Shown here piece after piece: positions 1 to 8,072 of a stretch of 64,000 nucleotides of DNA. Below the pieces are notes generated by a model. That model worked only from the letters and a program-made list of their open reading frames with translations. It did no database searches and was not told the origin of the DNA. Within the stretch, counting starts at the first letter, position 1, and each line of letters begins with the position of its first letter. Position numbers and translations under genes: made by a program. Source of the stretch: Spyradocola sp050942925. GTDB lineage: Bacteria > Bacillota > Clostridia > Christensenellales > UBA1750. The stretch lies in the NCBI GenBank assembly GCA_050942925.1, contig JBMNOF010000002.1, positions 55,148 to 119,147 of the forward strand, given 5' to 3'.

Positions 1-329
1 CGCTTGCCGGCAAAGTCCAGCTCGAGCGTCTCGGGCAGGGCGGAAAGGTACGCGCGCTCCCCCGCGGTCAAGCGCTCCCGGTAGTACGGCGCGCCAAAGC
101 GCTCCCCCTCCGGAGAAAAGAGGACCAGGCGGTCCCAGTTGCCGTACACCGCCCCGCGGCAGCGCCGGCGCAAAAGGTCCAGAACCTCGTGTACGGAAGG
201 CCCCTTGCCCAAAACGTCGCCCAGAAAGTAGATTTCGTCAATCCCGCGCTCGTCCAGGTCGGCGAGCACAGCCTCCAGCGCCGGAAGGTTGCCGTGGACG
301 TCGGAGAGAAAAGCGGCGCTGCGGCTCAT
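1..329 (-). CDS. metallophosphoesterase (3' end outside window)
   Basis: The N-terminal 109 residues of a calcineurin-like phosphoesterase of the YfcE/MJ0936 type are present, and the rest lies beyond base 1. The start shows the metal-binding motifs in order: SDVHGN at residues 8-13, then LGDVLGKGP, then a GNWD motif where the family has GN(H/W)D. Such enzymes hydrolyse phosphodiesters or phosphomonoesters, and the substrate cannot be read from sequence. The ATG at 329 overlaps the TGA of the upstream dehydrogenase (ATGA), so the two are probably translationally coupled in one leftward operon. Confidence 0.85.
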   Translation of the reverse strand, partial: MSRSAAFLSDVHGNLPALEAVLADLDERGIDEIYFLGDVLGKGPSVHEVLDLLRRRCRGAVYGNWDRLVLFSPEGERFGAPYYRERLTAGERAYLSALPETLELDFAGK

Positions 330-1510
330 GCGGGGTCCTCCAACTTTTCATAGATTTCGCGGATGCGGCGATGGAGCTGGTTGCGAAGCGCCAGGCGCGA
401 ATAGCGCTCCAGCGCGGTCTCAATGCCCTCGGACTCGATAAAGCGCATAAAGGCCACGGTCCGCGGATCGTCGGAGGCCGGGTAGCGGTAGGCGTAGGCG
501 ATGACGCGCGCCAGGGTCGCGGGGTCGCCGCCGTGCTTCAGGCAGAGCAGCGCCGCGCCGACCAGGCGGTCCTGCGGGCCGACCTTGCGCGGCGTATCCG
601 AGCCCAGGCGGTTGATCGTATCCCCCAGGAGCGGGTTGTCGATGACCGCGAGAATCCGTTCGTTCCAGGCGGCCATCTCTTCTTTTGTAAAGCCGTATTC
701 GCCGCAGAGGCCGATGGTGGACTCGGCCAAGGCGGACAGGACGCTCTGCTGGATCTCCGGGTCCTTCATCGCCTCCGTCGCCCAGACGTAGTGCTTGGGG
801 CTGGACAGGTACGCGATGGAGGCGTAGGCCGTGTTGAAGGTGTACATCTTGCGGTGCGCTTCCGCGGCAAGGTGGTAGGTCAAGCGGATCTTTTCCGAGC
901 GGGGCGGCTCGCCCTTGAAGGCGGTGGCGTCCATGGGCATTTCGGGGTAGCCATTGGTGAGCACGCCCAAGGGATCGCGCTCCGCCAGGTTGTCCGGCAG
1001 CTCCGGGCACATGCAGATGGCGACCGTCTCCACGACGCCCACACGCCGCTGTGCGTATTCCAGCGCGCTGCCGCCCAGCATTCCCTCGAAACAGCGGATA
1101 AGGCGGCGCTTGGCGTCGATTTCGTTGATGCAAAGGAGGATGTCCAAGGGTTCCTCCGGCGTCTCCATGGCCTTGCGGGCGATGCAGACGCACAGGAGCG
1201 AGGCCACCTTTTCGATCTGCTGGGAGGGGACGGCGACCATCACAAGAACGCCCCGCCGCGCAACCAGGTCGGAGATTTCGCCCTCGCGGCTCAGAGACAG
1301 CACGTCAAACCCCTCGATCGTGACCGTTTCAAAGTAGGTCTTGCGCGCCTTATAGATGGTGTAGCTGCCTGCGCGGAGCAGGCGTTCCACGCGGGTCTCA
1401 TCGTTGTCTACAAACGTCAGGTGACATCCAGCGCTGTCCAGAATCTCGGCGCAGAACCCTCGCCCCATCTTGCCCGCGCCGATGATGACAGCCTCTCTTT
1501 TGCTTCCCAT
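326..1510 (-). CDS. mannitol dehydrogenase family oxidoreductase (MtlD-like)
   Basis: NAD-dependent polyol/sugar-acid dehydrogenase of 394 residues. An N-terminal Rossmann fold begins with GAGKMGRGF, close to the GAGxxGRG of mannitol-1-phosphate 5-dehydrogenase, and the C-terminal helical domain contains RKVGPQDRLVGAALL. The start is MGSKREAV, preceded by GGAGGGG. The family's catalytic signature K-x4-N-x2-H appears here as KMYTFNTAY, with Tyr in place of His. Candidate substrates are mannitol-1-phosphate or a uronate/aldonate pair such as fructuronate/mannonate. The second is attractive because KDG kinase and a KdgR-like regulator lie next door, but this is inference. It is divergent from the IclR gene and has its own promoter. 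Confidence 0.8.
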   Translation of the reverse strand: MGSKREAVIIGAGKMGRGFCAEILDSAGCHLTFVDNDETRVERLLRAGSYTIYKARKTYFETVTIEGFDVLSLSREGEISDLVARRGVLVMVAVPSQQIEKVASLLCVCIARKAMETPEEPLDILLCINEIDAKRRLIRCFEGMLGGSALEYAQRRVGVVETVAICMCPELPDNLAERDPLGVLTNGYPEMPMDATAFKGEPPRSEKIRLTYHLAAEAHRKMYTFNTAYASIAYLSSPKHYVWATEAMKDPEIQQSVLSALAESTIGLCGEYGFTKEEMAAWNERILAVIDNPLLGDTINRLGSDTPRKVGPQDRLVGAALLCLKHGGDPATLARVIAYAYRYPASDDPRTVAFMRFIESEGIETALERYSRLALRNQLHRRIREIYEKLEDPA

Positions 1511-1552
1511 GCTTCCCCTCCGTCCGCTTCCACATGACTTCATTATTTATTC

Positions 1553-1581
1553 ATTATATCTTCCACTCTGCTGTTTCGCAA
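1553..1581 (-). promoter_or_regulatory. sigma-A promoter of the MtlD-like/phosphoesterase operon
   Basis: Read on the minus strand, TTGCGA is followed by 17 bp and TATAAT. It lies 43 bp upstream of the dehydrogenase start. Confidence 0.7.
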
Positions 1582-1637
1582 GAACAAGACCGTAAAGTCG
1601 ACAGTTTTTTTCATGGGACACCATTGTTCCATAAAGC

Positions 1638-1650
1638 GGAACGGCGTTTC
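1638..1650. promoter_or_regulatory. KdgR/IclR-type operator, distal
   Basis: GGAACGGCGTTTC resembles the GAAAC-N3-GTTTC core known for KdgR-type IclR repressors. It sits just upstream of the IclR -35 hexamer, between the divergent promoters. It is also the right half of another inverted repeat, GTTCC-N7-GGAAC (1626-1642). Confidence 0.5.
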
Positions 1651-1658
1651 AAAAATGG

Positions 1659-1687
1659 TTGCAGGTCCGGTGGCTGTGTGGTATACT
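1659..1687 (+). promoter_or_regulatory. promoter of the IclR regulator gene
   Basis: TTGCAG, 17 bp and TATACT are present, with the extended TGG immediately before the -10. Transcription should begin near 1694, inside or next to the second operator. Confidence 0.65.
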
Positions 1688-1696
1688 CAAAATGTT

Positions 1697-1709
1697 GAAA
1701 CGGCGTTTT
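1697..1709. promoter_or_regulatory. KdgR/IclR-type operator, proximal
   Basis: GAAACGGCGTTTT repeats the AACGGCGTTT core of the site at 1638. It falls just after the predicted transcription start, where a bound repressor would block elongation or initiation. The two copies are 59 bp apart centre to centre. Confidence 0.5.
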
Positions 1710-1745
1710 GCATAGCAGAACACCGCGCACGGGAGGAAACACATC

Positions 1746-2507
1746 ATGGAAAAAGCCACCGTTCAGTCCATTGACCGCGCGCTGTCCATCATCGAGACGC
1801 TCGCGGGGGAAAAAGAGGGCCTGGGCGTTACGGAGATTTCCACGCGCGTTGGGCTGCACAAGTCCACGGTGCATAGACTCCTGTCCGCCCTGGGCGAGAG
1901 AGGATACGTGGAGCAGCGCAGCGGCGGAGCCTACCGGCTCGGCATGAAGATCGTCGAGCTGTCCAGCCTCTACCTCAACCAGGTGGAGCTCAAGACGGAG
2001 GCGCAGCCCTATCTGCGCAGGCTCCTGCAGTTGACGAAGCAGCCGGTGCACCTGGCGATGCTGGATGGATTGGAGATCATCTACATCGATAAGATCGAAA
2101 CGATCCATTCCGTCCGCATGTATTCGCAGATCGGCAGGAGGTCCCCTGCGCTCTGCACAGCCACAGGAAAGGCCCTGCTCTCCGGCTTGCCGGACGCGGA
2201 GCTGTGCGAAAAGATCCGCTCGACCAAACTACCGACCTACACATCGCGCTCTATCACGGACCCGGAGGCGCTCATCAAGGAAATCCGCTTGACGCGCCAA
2301 CGCGGCTGGTCGCGGGATGACCAGGAGCACGAGCCGGGCATCCGCTGCATTGCGGCGCCCATTTACGACTACCGCGGCAACATCATCGCGGCTGTGTCGA
2401 CCTCCGGCCTCAAGCAGATCATCACCCCGGCAAGGGACGAAGAGATCGCGGGCTTTGTCATGGACGCGGCGCACAGCATCTCCCAGCGCATGGGCTACCG
2501 CGACTAA
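1746..2507 (+). CDS. IclR family transcriptional regulator (KdgR-like)
   Basis: A 253-residue protein of normal IclR length. Residues about 10-65 form the winged helix-turn-helix (GVTEISTRVGLHKSTVHRLL is the recognition region). The remainder is the effector-binding domain, with the family pattern LDGLEIIYIDKIET and, near the C-terminus, AAPIYDYRGNIIAAVSTSG. GGGAGG stands 10 bp before the ATG. It precedes 2-keto-3-deoxygluconate kinase and has KdgR-like boxes around its own promoter. It is therefore probably a repressor of sugar-acid catabolism that responds to KDG or a related acid, and probably represses itself. Confidence 0.9.
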   Translation: MEKATVQSIDRALSIIETLAGEKEGLGVTEISTRVGLHKSTVHRLLSALGERGYVEQRSGGAYRLGMKIVELSSLYLNQVELKTEAQPYLRRLLQLTKQPVHLAMLDGLEIIYIDKIETIHSVRMYSQIGRRSPALCTATGKALLSGLPDAELCEKIRSTKLPTYTSRSITDPEALIKEIRLTRQRGWSRDDQEHEPGIRCIAAPIYDYRGNIIAAVSTSGLKQIITPARDEEIAGFVMDAAHSISQRMGYRD

Positions 2508-2576
2508 AAAACCTTGTATCCCCAGGCGCAAGGCAGTGGGGAGCGCCCTGCATAGTTTTGCGCCCACACAAATACA

Positions 2577-2594
2577 TTATGCGTTACCGCATAA
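2577..2594. promoter_or_regulatory. inverted repeat before the KDG kinase ribosome-binding site
   Basis: TTATGCG and CGCATAA are separated by TTAC and end right before AAGAAGGAG. It could be an operator or an mRNA hairpin that modulates kinase translation relative to the regulator gene. Confidence 0.35.
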
Positions 2595-2611
2595 AGAAGG
2601 AGTGTACCTCA

Positions 2612-3640
2612 ATGGCGAAAATCGTTACCTTCGGTGAAATCATGCTCCGCCTGGCCCCGCAGGGCTATCAGCGCTTCCAGCAGGCGCATTGCTTTGACGC
2701 AGTGTACGGCGGCGCGGAGGCCAACGTGGCCGTTTCGCTGGCCAACTACGGCATGGACGCGCACTACGTCACGGCCGTTCCCTCTAACCCCATCGGCGAT
2801 GCCGCGATGAACGCGCTGCGCACCTTCGGCGTGGACGTGTCCGACGTTGTGCGCTCCAACAAGCGCCTGGGCATCTACTTCTGCGAGAAGGGCGTCTCCA
2901 TGCGTCCCTCCAAGGTCGTCTACGACCGCGCGGATTCTGCCATTGCCAACGTCAAGCCCGGCGACTTTGACTGGGATAAGATCTTCGAGGGCGCGGATTG
3001 GTTCCACTGGACCGGCATCACGCCCGCTCTTTCCGACGGCACGGCGGCTGTCACCCTGGAGGCCTGCAAGGCGGCCAAGGCCCGCGGCGTCAAGATCAGC
3101 TGCGACCTCAACTACCGCAAGAACCTCTGGTCCCGCGAGAAGGCCGGCCAGGTCATGGGCGAGCTGGTTCCCTACGTCGACGTTCTGATCGCCAACGAGG
3201 AGGACTCTGCGGACGTCTTCGGCATCCACGCCGAGCACACCGACATCAACAGCGGCAAGCTGGATGTCGAGGGCTACAAGTCCGTTGCCCGTCAGCTGGT
3301 GGAGCGCTTCCACTGCGAGAAGGTCGCCATCACCCTGCGCGAGTCCCTCTCCGCTTCGGACAACAACTGGTCCGGCATGCTCTATGACGGCAAGTCCGGC
3401 GAGATCTCCATCTCCAAGAAGTACTCCATCCGCATCGTGGACCGCGTCGGCGGCGGCGACAGCTTCGGCTCCGGCCTGATCTACGCTCTGCTCTCCGGCT
3501 ACGACAACCAGGGCGCCGTGGAGTACGCGGCGGCTGCCTCCGCGCTCAAGCACACCATCGAGGGCGACTTCAACATGGTGTCCGTCGCCGAGGTCAAGAG
3601 CCTCATGGGCGGCAACGCTTCCGGCCGCGTGCAGCGCTAA
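2612..3640 (+). CDS. kdgK: 2-keto-3-deoxygluconate kinase (PfkB family)
   Basis: A 342-residue ribokinase/PfkB-fold sugar kinase. The N-terminus MAKIVTFGEIMLRLAPQG is typical of KDG kinases. The C-terminal PfkB signature has RVGGGDSFGSGL around residue 280, with Asp of GGGD as catalytic base, and CDLNYRKNLW matches the KDG-kinase substrate region. It would phosphorylate 2-keto-3-deoxy-D-gluconate to KDPG, the common intermediate of uronate and aldonate breakdown. The start at 2612 is supported by AAGAAGGAG. It follows the IclR gene by 104 bp. A strong terminator follows, and no KDPG aldolase is present in the window. Confidence 0.9.
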   Translation: MAKIVTFGEIMLRLAPQGYQRFQQAHCFDAVYGGAEANVAVSLANYGMDAHYVTAVPSNPIGDAAMNALRTFGVDVSDVVRSNKRLGIYFCEKGVSMRPSKVVYDRADSAIANVKPGDFDWDKIFEGADWFHWTGITPALSDGTAAVTLEACKAAKARGVKISCDLNYRKNLWSREKAGQVMGELVPYVDVLIANEEDSADVFGIHAEHTDINSGKLDVEGYKSVARQLVERFHCEKVAITLRESLSASDNNWSGMLYDGKSGEISISKKYSIRIVDRVGGGDSFGSGLIYALLSGYDNQGAVEYAAAASALKHTIEGDFNMVSVAEVKSLMGGNASGRVQR

Positions 3641-3658
3641 GCGCAAACGCAAACAACA

Positions 3659-3700
3659 ATGCCCAGCGCTCTCCGATAGGGAGAGCGCTGGGCATTTTTT
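3659..3700 (+). terminator. rho-independent terminator after KDG kinase
   Basis: A perfect stem (ATGCCCAGCGCTCTCC against its complement, loop GATA) is followed by six T residues. Confidence 0.9.
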
Positions 3701-3717
3701 CTGGAGGAGGGAAACGG

Positions 3718-4332
3718 ATGGATGCAATAGAGCAAAGGCGCAGCATTCGAGCCTACCAGCCCAAGGCCGTGCCGCATACCGCGCTGGAAGACATCCTTCA
3801 GGCGGGAATGTTGGCTCCGTCTGCAAAAAATGCGCAGCCCTGGAGATTTATCGTCGTGCAGGGCAAGGAAAAAGAGCGCTTGACCGCCGCGATGCGGGCG
3901 GGGATTCAGCGCGAAAAGGAAACGCCCCTTTTCCCGGATCTGGCGTTTGGTTTACAGAGCGCGGAGCAGAGCGCCGCCATCCTGGAACAGGTGCCGGTCG
4001 CGATCGTCGTGCAGGATACATTGGCGCCGACCGGTTCGGAGACGCTCTCCGCGCCTGCGCGCGCGCTGGAGACCAGCCGCCTGCTGTCCATTGGCGCGGC
4101 CATGGAGAACATGATCCTTCGGGCCACACAGCTGGGACTGGGCACGCTGTGGATTGCGGACACCGCCTATGCGCGCCCGGAGATTGAGCAGTGGTGCGAG
4201 CTGCCGGGACGGGTGGTATCGGCACTTGCCATCGGCTACCCGGACGAAAGCCCTGCCCCCAGACCGAGAAAGCGCCCGGAAGACGTGATCCAATGGAGAA
4301 CCGGGGTGCCCGACGAGGAAACCCGTTCCTGA
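3718..4332 (+). CDS. nitroreductase family protein
   Basis: A 204-residue FMN-dependent oxidoreductase of the nitroreductase superfamily. The N-terminus RRSIRAYQPKAVP carries the Arg/Ser phosphate-binding pattern for FMN, and APSAKNAQPWRFIVV is the second conserved block. The C-terminal part has GLGTLWIAD and the AIGYPDE-type ending. The natural substrate is not predictable. GGAGGAGGG precedes the ATG. It is a single gene bounded by terminators, so readthrough from the kinase or a promoter in the short 5' gap would be needed to express it. Confidence 0.88.
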   Translation: MDAIEQRRSIRAYQPKAVPHTALEDILQAGMLAPSAKNAQPWRFIVVQGKEKERLTAAMRAGIQREKETPLFPDLAFGLQSAEQSAAILEQVPVAIVVQDTLAPTGSETLSAPARALETSRLLSIGAAMENMILRATQLGLGTLWIADTAYARPEIEQWCELPGRVVSALAIGYPDESPAPRPRKRPEDVIQWRTGVPDEETRS

Positions 4333-4342
4333 AACAAGAAGC

Positions 4343-4384
4343 AAGGGCGCCGGTCCAAACGATTGTTTGGACCGGCGCCCTTTT
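4343..4384. terminator. bidirectional terminator between convergent genes
   Basis: An 18-bp stem AAGGGCGCCGGTCCAAAC with its complement is flanked by T-rich sequence on the plus side and by A residues on the other, so it can serve both the nitroreductase (+) and the PIN/TRAM gene (-). Confidence 0.85.
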
Positions 4385-4401
4385 GCATGCGGAAAATGCG
4401 G

Positions 4402-5529
4402 TCATTCCTGCATCTTGGCAAAGATCATGCGGCCGGCAGAGGTCTGTAGGACGGAGGTGACGAGCACGGTCACGGTCTGGCCGATGGCGCGCTTGCCGTT
4501 TTCCACCACGATCATGGTGCCGTCGTCCAAATAGCCCACGCCCTGGTTCAGTTCCTTGCCCTCCTTGACGACGAGAACCTCCCGCTCCTCGCCGGGGAGC
4601 GCCACGGGCTTGAGCGCATTGGCCAGGTCGTTGATGTTGAGAACCGGAATGCCGGATACGCCGGCGACCTTGTTGAGATTGTAATCCGTCGTCAGCACAC
4701 AGCCGTCGCGCAGCTTGGCGAGCTTGAGAAGCTTGACATCGACCTCTTCATCCGGGAAGTCCTGGTCGTCCACCTCGACCGGCACGCGCAGTTCCTTTTG
4801 AATGCGCGCCAGCACGTCCAATCCGCGCCGGCCGCGGTTGCGCTTGAGCGCGTCGGAGGAGTCGGAAATGTGCCGCAGCTCGCGGAGCACGAAGTTCGGG
4901 AGAACCAGCGTGCCCTCCAGAAAGCCCGTCTTGCACAGGTCAAAGATGCGGCCGTCGATGATGACGCTCGTATCCAGAAGCTTGGGCCGCGCGCCGCCGG
5001 CCGAAGTGGCGGCAGGGGACGGGAGCGCCTCGTCCTGCCCCGTGCTGCGCGCCGTCTGCTGCTGCAAGCGGCGCACCCAGGCAAAGTTGAGCTCGCGCCA
5101 GCGCTTCATGCCCAGCGTCGTGCCCAGGTACCCGAAAAGGAGGTAGACCGCTACCCCGAGCACCGTGTAGAGCAGCGAAGCCTGCCCCCGGGCGAACATT
5201 GCCATGATGAGGAAGGAGAGCAGGACGCCCAGCAGGAGCCCCAGGGTGCCGAAGATCAGGTCCATCACCGGCACGGAGGACAGACGGCTTTCCACGCGGC
5301 GCATCAGGCGAAGGGCTGCCTGCCCACAGGGAATGGAAAAGAAATAAAATGAGGCCGCAAAAAGGCTCGCGCCCAGAATGTACGTCACGAGGGAAACCCA
5401 GGGATAGATGTCCGCGTGATCCGGGGAGAGCAGCTTGCTTTCCACCAAAAAGGAGAGCAGCTCGCTGACCAGTCCCACGCCCAACAGCAGGCCGACAACC
5501 GTCAAAAACCAGCGCAGGAGTTTTTTCAC
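4402..5529 (-). CDS. PIN/TRAM domain membrane protein (YacL family)
   Basis: A 375-residue protein with four hydrophobic segments in the first 130 or so residues. A PIN nuclease domain follows, beginning LLDTSVIIDGRIFDL, with further acidic residues at LRDGCVLTTDYNLNKVAG. It ends in a TRAM RNA-binding domain (VKEGKELNQGVGYLDDGTM). The family is a membrane-tethered putative RNase usually beside radA in Firmicutes, as here. No ATG suits the N-terminus. The GTG at 5529, with GGAGG 11 bp upstream, puts the start just before the first membrane helix. It follows radA by 41 bp in the same operon. Confidence 0.85.
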   Translation of the reverse strand: MKKLLRWFLTVVGLLLGVGLVSELLSFLVESKLLSPDHADIYPWVSLVTYILGASLFAASFYFFSIPCGQAALRLMRRVESRLSSVPVMDLIFGTLGLLLGVLLSFLIMAMFARGQASLLYTVLGVAVYLLFGYLGTTLGMKRWRELNFAWVRRLQQQTARSTGQDEALPSPAATSAGGARPKLLDTSVIIDGRIFDLCKTGFLEGTLVLPNFVLRELRHISDSSDALKRNRGRRGLDVLARIQKELRVPVEVDDQDFPDEEVDVKLLKLAKLRDGCVLTTDYNLNKVAGVSGIPVLNINDLANALKPVALPGEEREVLVVKEGKELNQGVGYLDDGTMIVVENGKRAIGQTVTVLVTSVLQTSAGRMIFAKMQE

Positions 5530-5570
5530 GGGAAGCCTCACCTCCACATTCCGTTTGATCTTGTTGTTCC

Positions 5571-6944
5571 TCAGAAGAGGAGCGAGAGCGCCTCGCGCAG
5601 CGTCGAGACGCCGTGCACATCCAATCCGTCGGGGATGCGCAGCGAGCGCAGGTTGGTCTTGGGCACGACAAGGTGCGTAAAGCCCATGCGCGCGCATTCC
5701 GTGAGCCGGCGGTCCATCATGTTGACCGCGCGGATCTCCCCGGTCAGGCCGATCTCTCCGATGAGCGCCCAGTCCGGCGGAAGGGGCGTTCCGCGCAGCG
5801 AGGAGACGACCGCCGCCGCAAGCGGCAGGTCGCAGGCGGGTTCGTCCAGCTCCAATCCGCCCGCAACGTTGACATAGGCGTCCTGGTTGTAGAGCGAAAA
5901 GCCCGCGCGCTTTTCCAGCACCGCAAGCAGAAGCGCCATGCGGTTGTAGTCAAAGCCCAGCGCCTGGCGGCGCGGCGTGCCAAACGCCGTGGGCGCGATG
6001 AGGGCTTGCAGGTCCACCAGGACCGGGCGCATGCCCTCCATGGACACGGCCACCGCCGAGCCCGCCGCGCCGGGAATGCGCCCGGACAGCAGAAACTCCG
6101 AGGGGTTTTCCACCTGCTCCATGCCCGTTTGCTCCATGCGGAAGACGCCGATTTCGTTGACGGAACCGAAGCGGTTCTTGGCCGCGCGCAGGATGCGGTA
6201 GTCCTGGTGGCGGTCGCCCTCAAAGTAGAGCACCGCGTCCACCATGTGTTCCAGCACGCGCGGCCCGGCCAGCGCGCCCTCCTTGGTCACGTGCCCGACG
6301 AGAAAGATCGTCGTCCCCGCCTGCTTGGCCGCGCGCATGAGGATGCCCGTGGCTTCGCGCACCTGGGAGACGGAGCCGGGCGTGGAGGTCTTGCCCGGAA
6401 CGTAGACCGTTTGGATCGAGTCCACGACCATGTAGTCCGGGGAGAGCGCCTCCCGCTGCGCCTCGATTTCGTCCAGGTTCGTCTCACTCATGACGTATAG
6501 GCCCCTGCCGTCCAGGCCGAGGCGGCGGGCGCGCATTTTGATCTGGCGCGTGCTCTCCTCGCCCGAGGCGTACAGCACGCGCGCGCCCTTCTGCGCCAGA
6601 AGCGCGGAGACCTGCAAGAGCAGCGTGGACTTGCCGATTCCCGGGTCTCCGCCGATGAGCACAAGGGACCCCGGCACGATGCCGCCGCCCAGCACCCGGT
6701 CGAACTCCTCGATTCCGGACCGGCAGCGCTCCTGCTCGCCCTCCTCAATTTCGGAAAGCGTCTTTGCGGGCACGGTCGGCGCTTGCACCGTGCTGCGGCG
6801 CGCAGGCCCGGCGGCGGGCGCCGGGGCAGCCGGGGCCTGCTCCTCCATCTTGTTCCAGGCGCCGCAAGAAGGGCAGCGGCCCATCCACTTTGCGGACTCG
6901 TACCCGCACTCAGCGCAGACATAGAGCAGCTTGTTCTTTGGCAT
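5571..6944 (-). CDS. radA: DNA repair protein RadA
   Basis: A 457-residue DNA repair and branch-migration ATPase. The N-terminal zinc finger is CAECGYESAKWMGRCPSCG, and the RecA-like core has the Walker A motif GGDPGIGKST. The RadA-specific motif KNRFGSVNEIG is intact, and the C-terminal third is the Lon-protease-like domain (AGGLELDEPACDLPLAAAVV). The start MPKNKLL has GGAGG upstream. Many Firmicutes have disA between radA and the yacL homologue, and it is missing here. Confidence 0.97.
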   Translation of the reverse strand: MPKNKLLYVCAECGYESAKWMGRCPSCGAWNKMEEQAPAAPAPAAGPARRSTVQAPTVPAKTLSEIEEGEQERCRSGIEEFDRVLGGGIVPGSLVLIGGDPGIGKSTLLLQVSALLAQKGARVLYASGEESTRQIKMRARRLGLDGRGLYVMSETNLDEIEAQREALSPDYMVVDSIQTVYVPGKTSTPGSVSQVREATGILMRAAKQAGTTIFLVGHVTKEGALAGPRVLEHMVDAVLYFEGDRHQDYRILRAAKNRFGSVNEIGVFRMEQTGMEQVENPSEFLLSGRIPGAAGSAVAVSMEGMRPVLVDLQALIAPTAFGTPRRQALGFDYNRMALLLAVLEKRAGFSLYNQDAYVNVAGGLELDEPACDLPLAAAVVSSLRGTPLPPDWALIGEIGLTGEIRAVNMMDRRLTECARMGFTHLVVPKTNLRSLRIPDGLDVHGVSTLREALSLLF

Positions 6945-6983
6945 GTGTTCCTCCGCAAACATTGGACGTTTTGACGCAAAGCA

Positions 6984-7010
6984 GGGGGCCGGGCGCAAAG
7001 CCCCGCCCCC
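6984..7010 (-). terminator. GC-rich hairpin between creatininase gene and radA
   Basis: Eleven pairs with one mismatch (GGGGGCCGGGC against GCCCCGCCCCC) and a GCAAA loop. There is no T-run, so this may attenuate rather than end transcription, allowing some readthrough into radA. Confidence 0.35.
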
Positions 7011-7053
7011 ACCCTACACGACGAAGGGGGAAAAAGTGTTTCTGCGGGAAAGC

Positions 7054-7854
7054 CTACGCCTTGCAGACCTCGTCCCAGGCCGCGCGAACCTGCGCGATCA
7101 GCTGCGCCGCGCCCGCGTCCAGGTACCGCTGCCCCAGTTCCTTGTCCCCCTTGCGCGGGTCGTCCGTTACGGAGAACTCCGCGTTGGCGTGGCCGGCAAA
7201 GGCGCTGCCATCCGCCATGCCGGTTTTCCACATGAGGATGGGCTCGCCCTCGGGCGGAAGCTTGCTCAGGTCCACGCTGTCCGTCAGCGCCATGGCCTGG
7301 GAGATCTCCGCGCGGGTGGCGTGGCCCGGGTCCTCGCCGGGGAAGCCCAGGGACGCGGCCGGGAAGCCCACGAGCACGCGGGTCTTCGTCTCCCCCGTGA
7401 ACTCCGCGGCAAGGCGGAAAAGGGAGTTCATCTGCCCGGTCGCGCCGTGCCCGTTGACCAGCACGACGAGCTTATAGCCCTGCTTGACGAGAAGCCGCAG
7501 GTACTCGCGCACGGTCAGGGCAAAGATCTCCTCGCGGAAATAATAGGAAGGGGTGCTGTTGTCCGGAAAGTCCATGCCGATGATGTACTGGTGGGTGTCG
7601 GAAAAGCCGAGGTTGGCCAGCGTCTCGGGATCGCGCTCGCGCTCGGTGCCGATGAAGAGGGTGGGCAGCACCACGCCGCCGACCTCCTGCGCACAGCGCA
7701 TGGCGCCCGCCTGGGCGATGAGCGGATCGGTGCCAAAGGGCGCCGCAGGCCCGTGCCATTCCAGCGGCCCGATGGGCAGGTAGGCAATGGAGCAGCGCTC
7801 CTTCTCCGCCTCGATTTGGTCGGGGCGCATCCTCTCCAAACGAATCTCGCGCAT
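7054..7854 (-). CDS. creatininase family amidohydrolase
   Basis: A 266-residue member of the creatininase/FAPy-deformylase superfamily. The metal ligands are visible: GPLEWHGPAAPFGTDPLIA supplies Glu, His and Asp, and LVNGHGATGQM the second His region. These enzymes hydrolyse cyclic amides such as creatinine or formamide intermediates, and the substrate here is unknown. The start has AAGGAGGTCTTTGC upstream on its strand. A promoter with TTTACA and TATCCT lies just upstream. It is divergent from the AEC transporter, which could carry a related carboxylate, though nothing proves that link. Confidence 0.85.
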   Translation of the reverse strand: MREIRLERMRPDQIEAEKERCSIAYLPIGPLEWHGPAAPFGTDPLIAQAGAMRCAQEVGGVVLPTLFIGTERERDPETLANLGFSDTHQYIIGMDFPDNSTPSYYFREEIFALTVREYLRLLVKQGYKLVVLVNGHGATGQMNSLFRLAAEFTGETKTRVLVGFPAASLGFPGEDPGHATRAEISQAMALTDSVDLSKLPPEGEPILMWKTGMADGSAFAGHANAEFSVTDDPRKGDKELGQRYLDAGAAQLIAQVRAAWDEVCKA

Positions 7855-7887
7855 GCAAAGACCTCCTTCTCGGTTTCGTATACTCTT

Positions 7888-7916
7888 AGGATAACATGAA
7901 TTTTCCAGACTGTAAA
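7888..7916 (-). promoter_or_regulatory. promoter of the creatininase-family gene
   Basis: On the minus strand TTTACA, 17 bp and TATCCT are present, with an extended TGT before the -10. Confidence 0.6.
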
Positions 7917-8003
7917 CACGCGTTGAAAGGAGCGCCCGAGAAAACGCCGAAGAAAGTAACGCGCATTTAACAGAGTTCCGGCCGCATTTTCCCGAGCGCG
8001 GCG

Positions 8004-8032
8004 TTGTGCTTCCCCGAAAAAAGACCTACAAT
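8004..8032 (+). promoter_or_regulatory. promoter of the AEC transporter gene
   Basis: TTGTGC, 17 bp and TACAAT are present. The predicted transcript starts near 8039, after the first in-frame ATG at 8031, which therefore cannot be the usual start codon. Confidence 0.65.
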
Positions 8033-8072
8033 GGGAAAGAAGAAAAAAGAATGTCTAGGGGTGGTTCTTTCT

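Noticed and set aside
371..1537. Long plus-strand open frame opposite the MtlD-like gene
   Set aside because: It shadows the minus-strand dehydrogenase gene and has low-complexity composition and no homology motifs.
2609..3826. 405-codon minus-strand frame opposite KDG kinase
   Set aside because: It is the antisense image of kdgK, which has clear motifs and a terminator in the other direction.
8031..8072. ATG at 8031 as start of the AEC transporter
   Set aside because: It falls in the predicted -10 box (TACAAT, 8027-8032), ahead of the transcription start, and has no ribosome-binding site.
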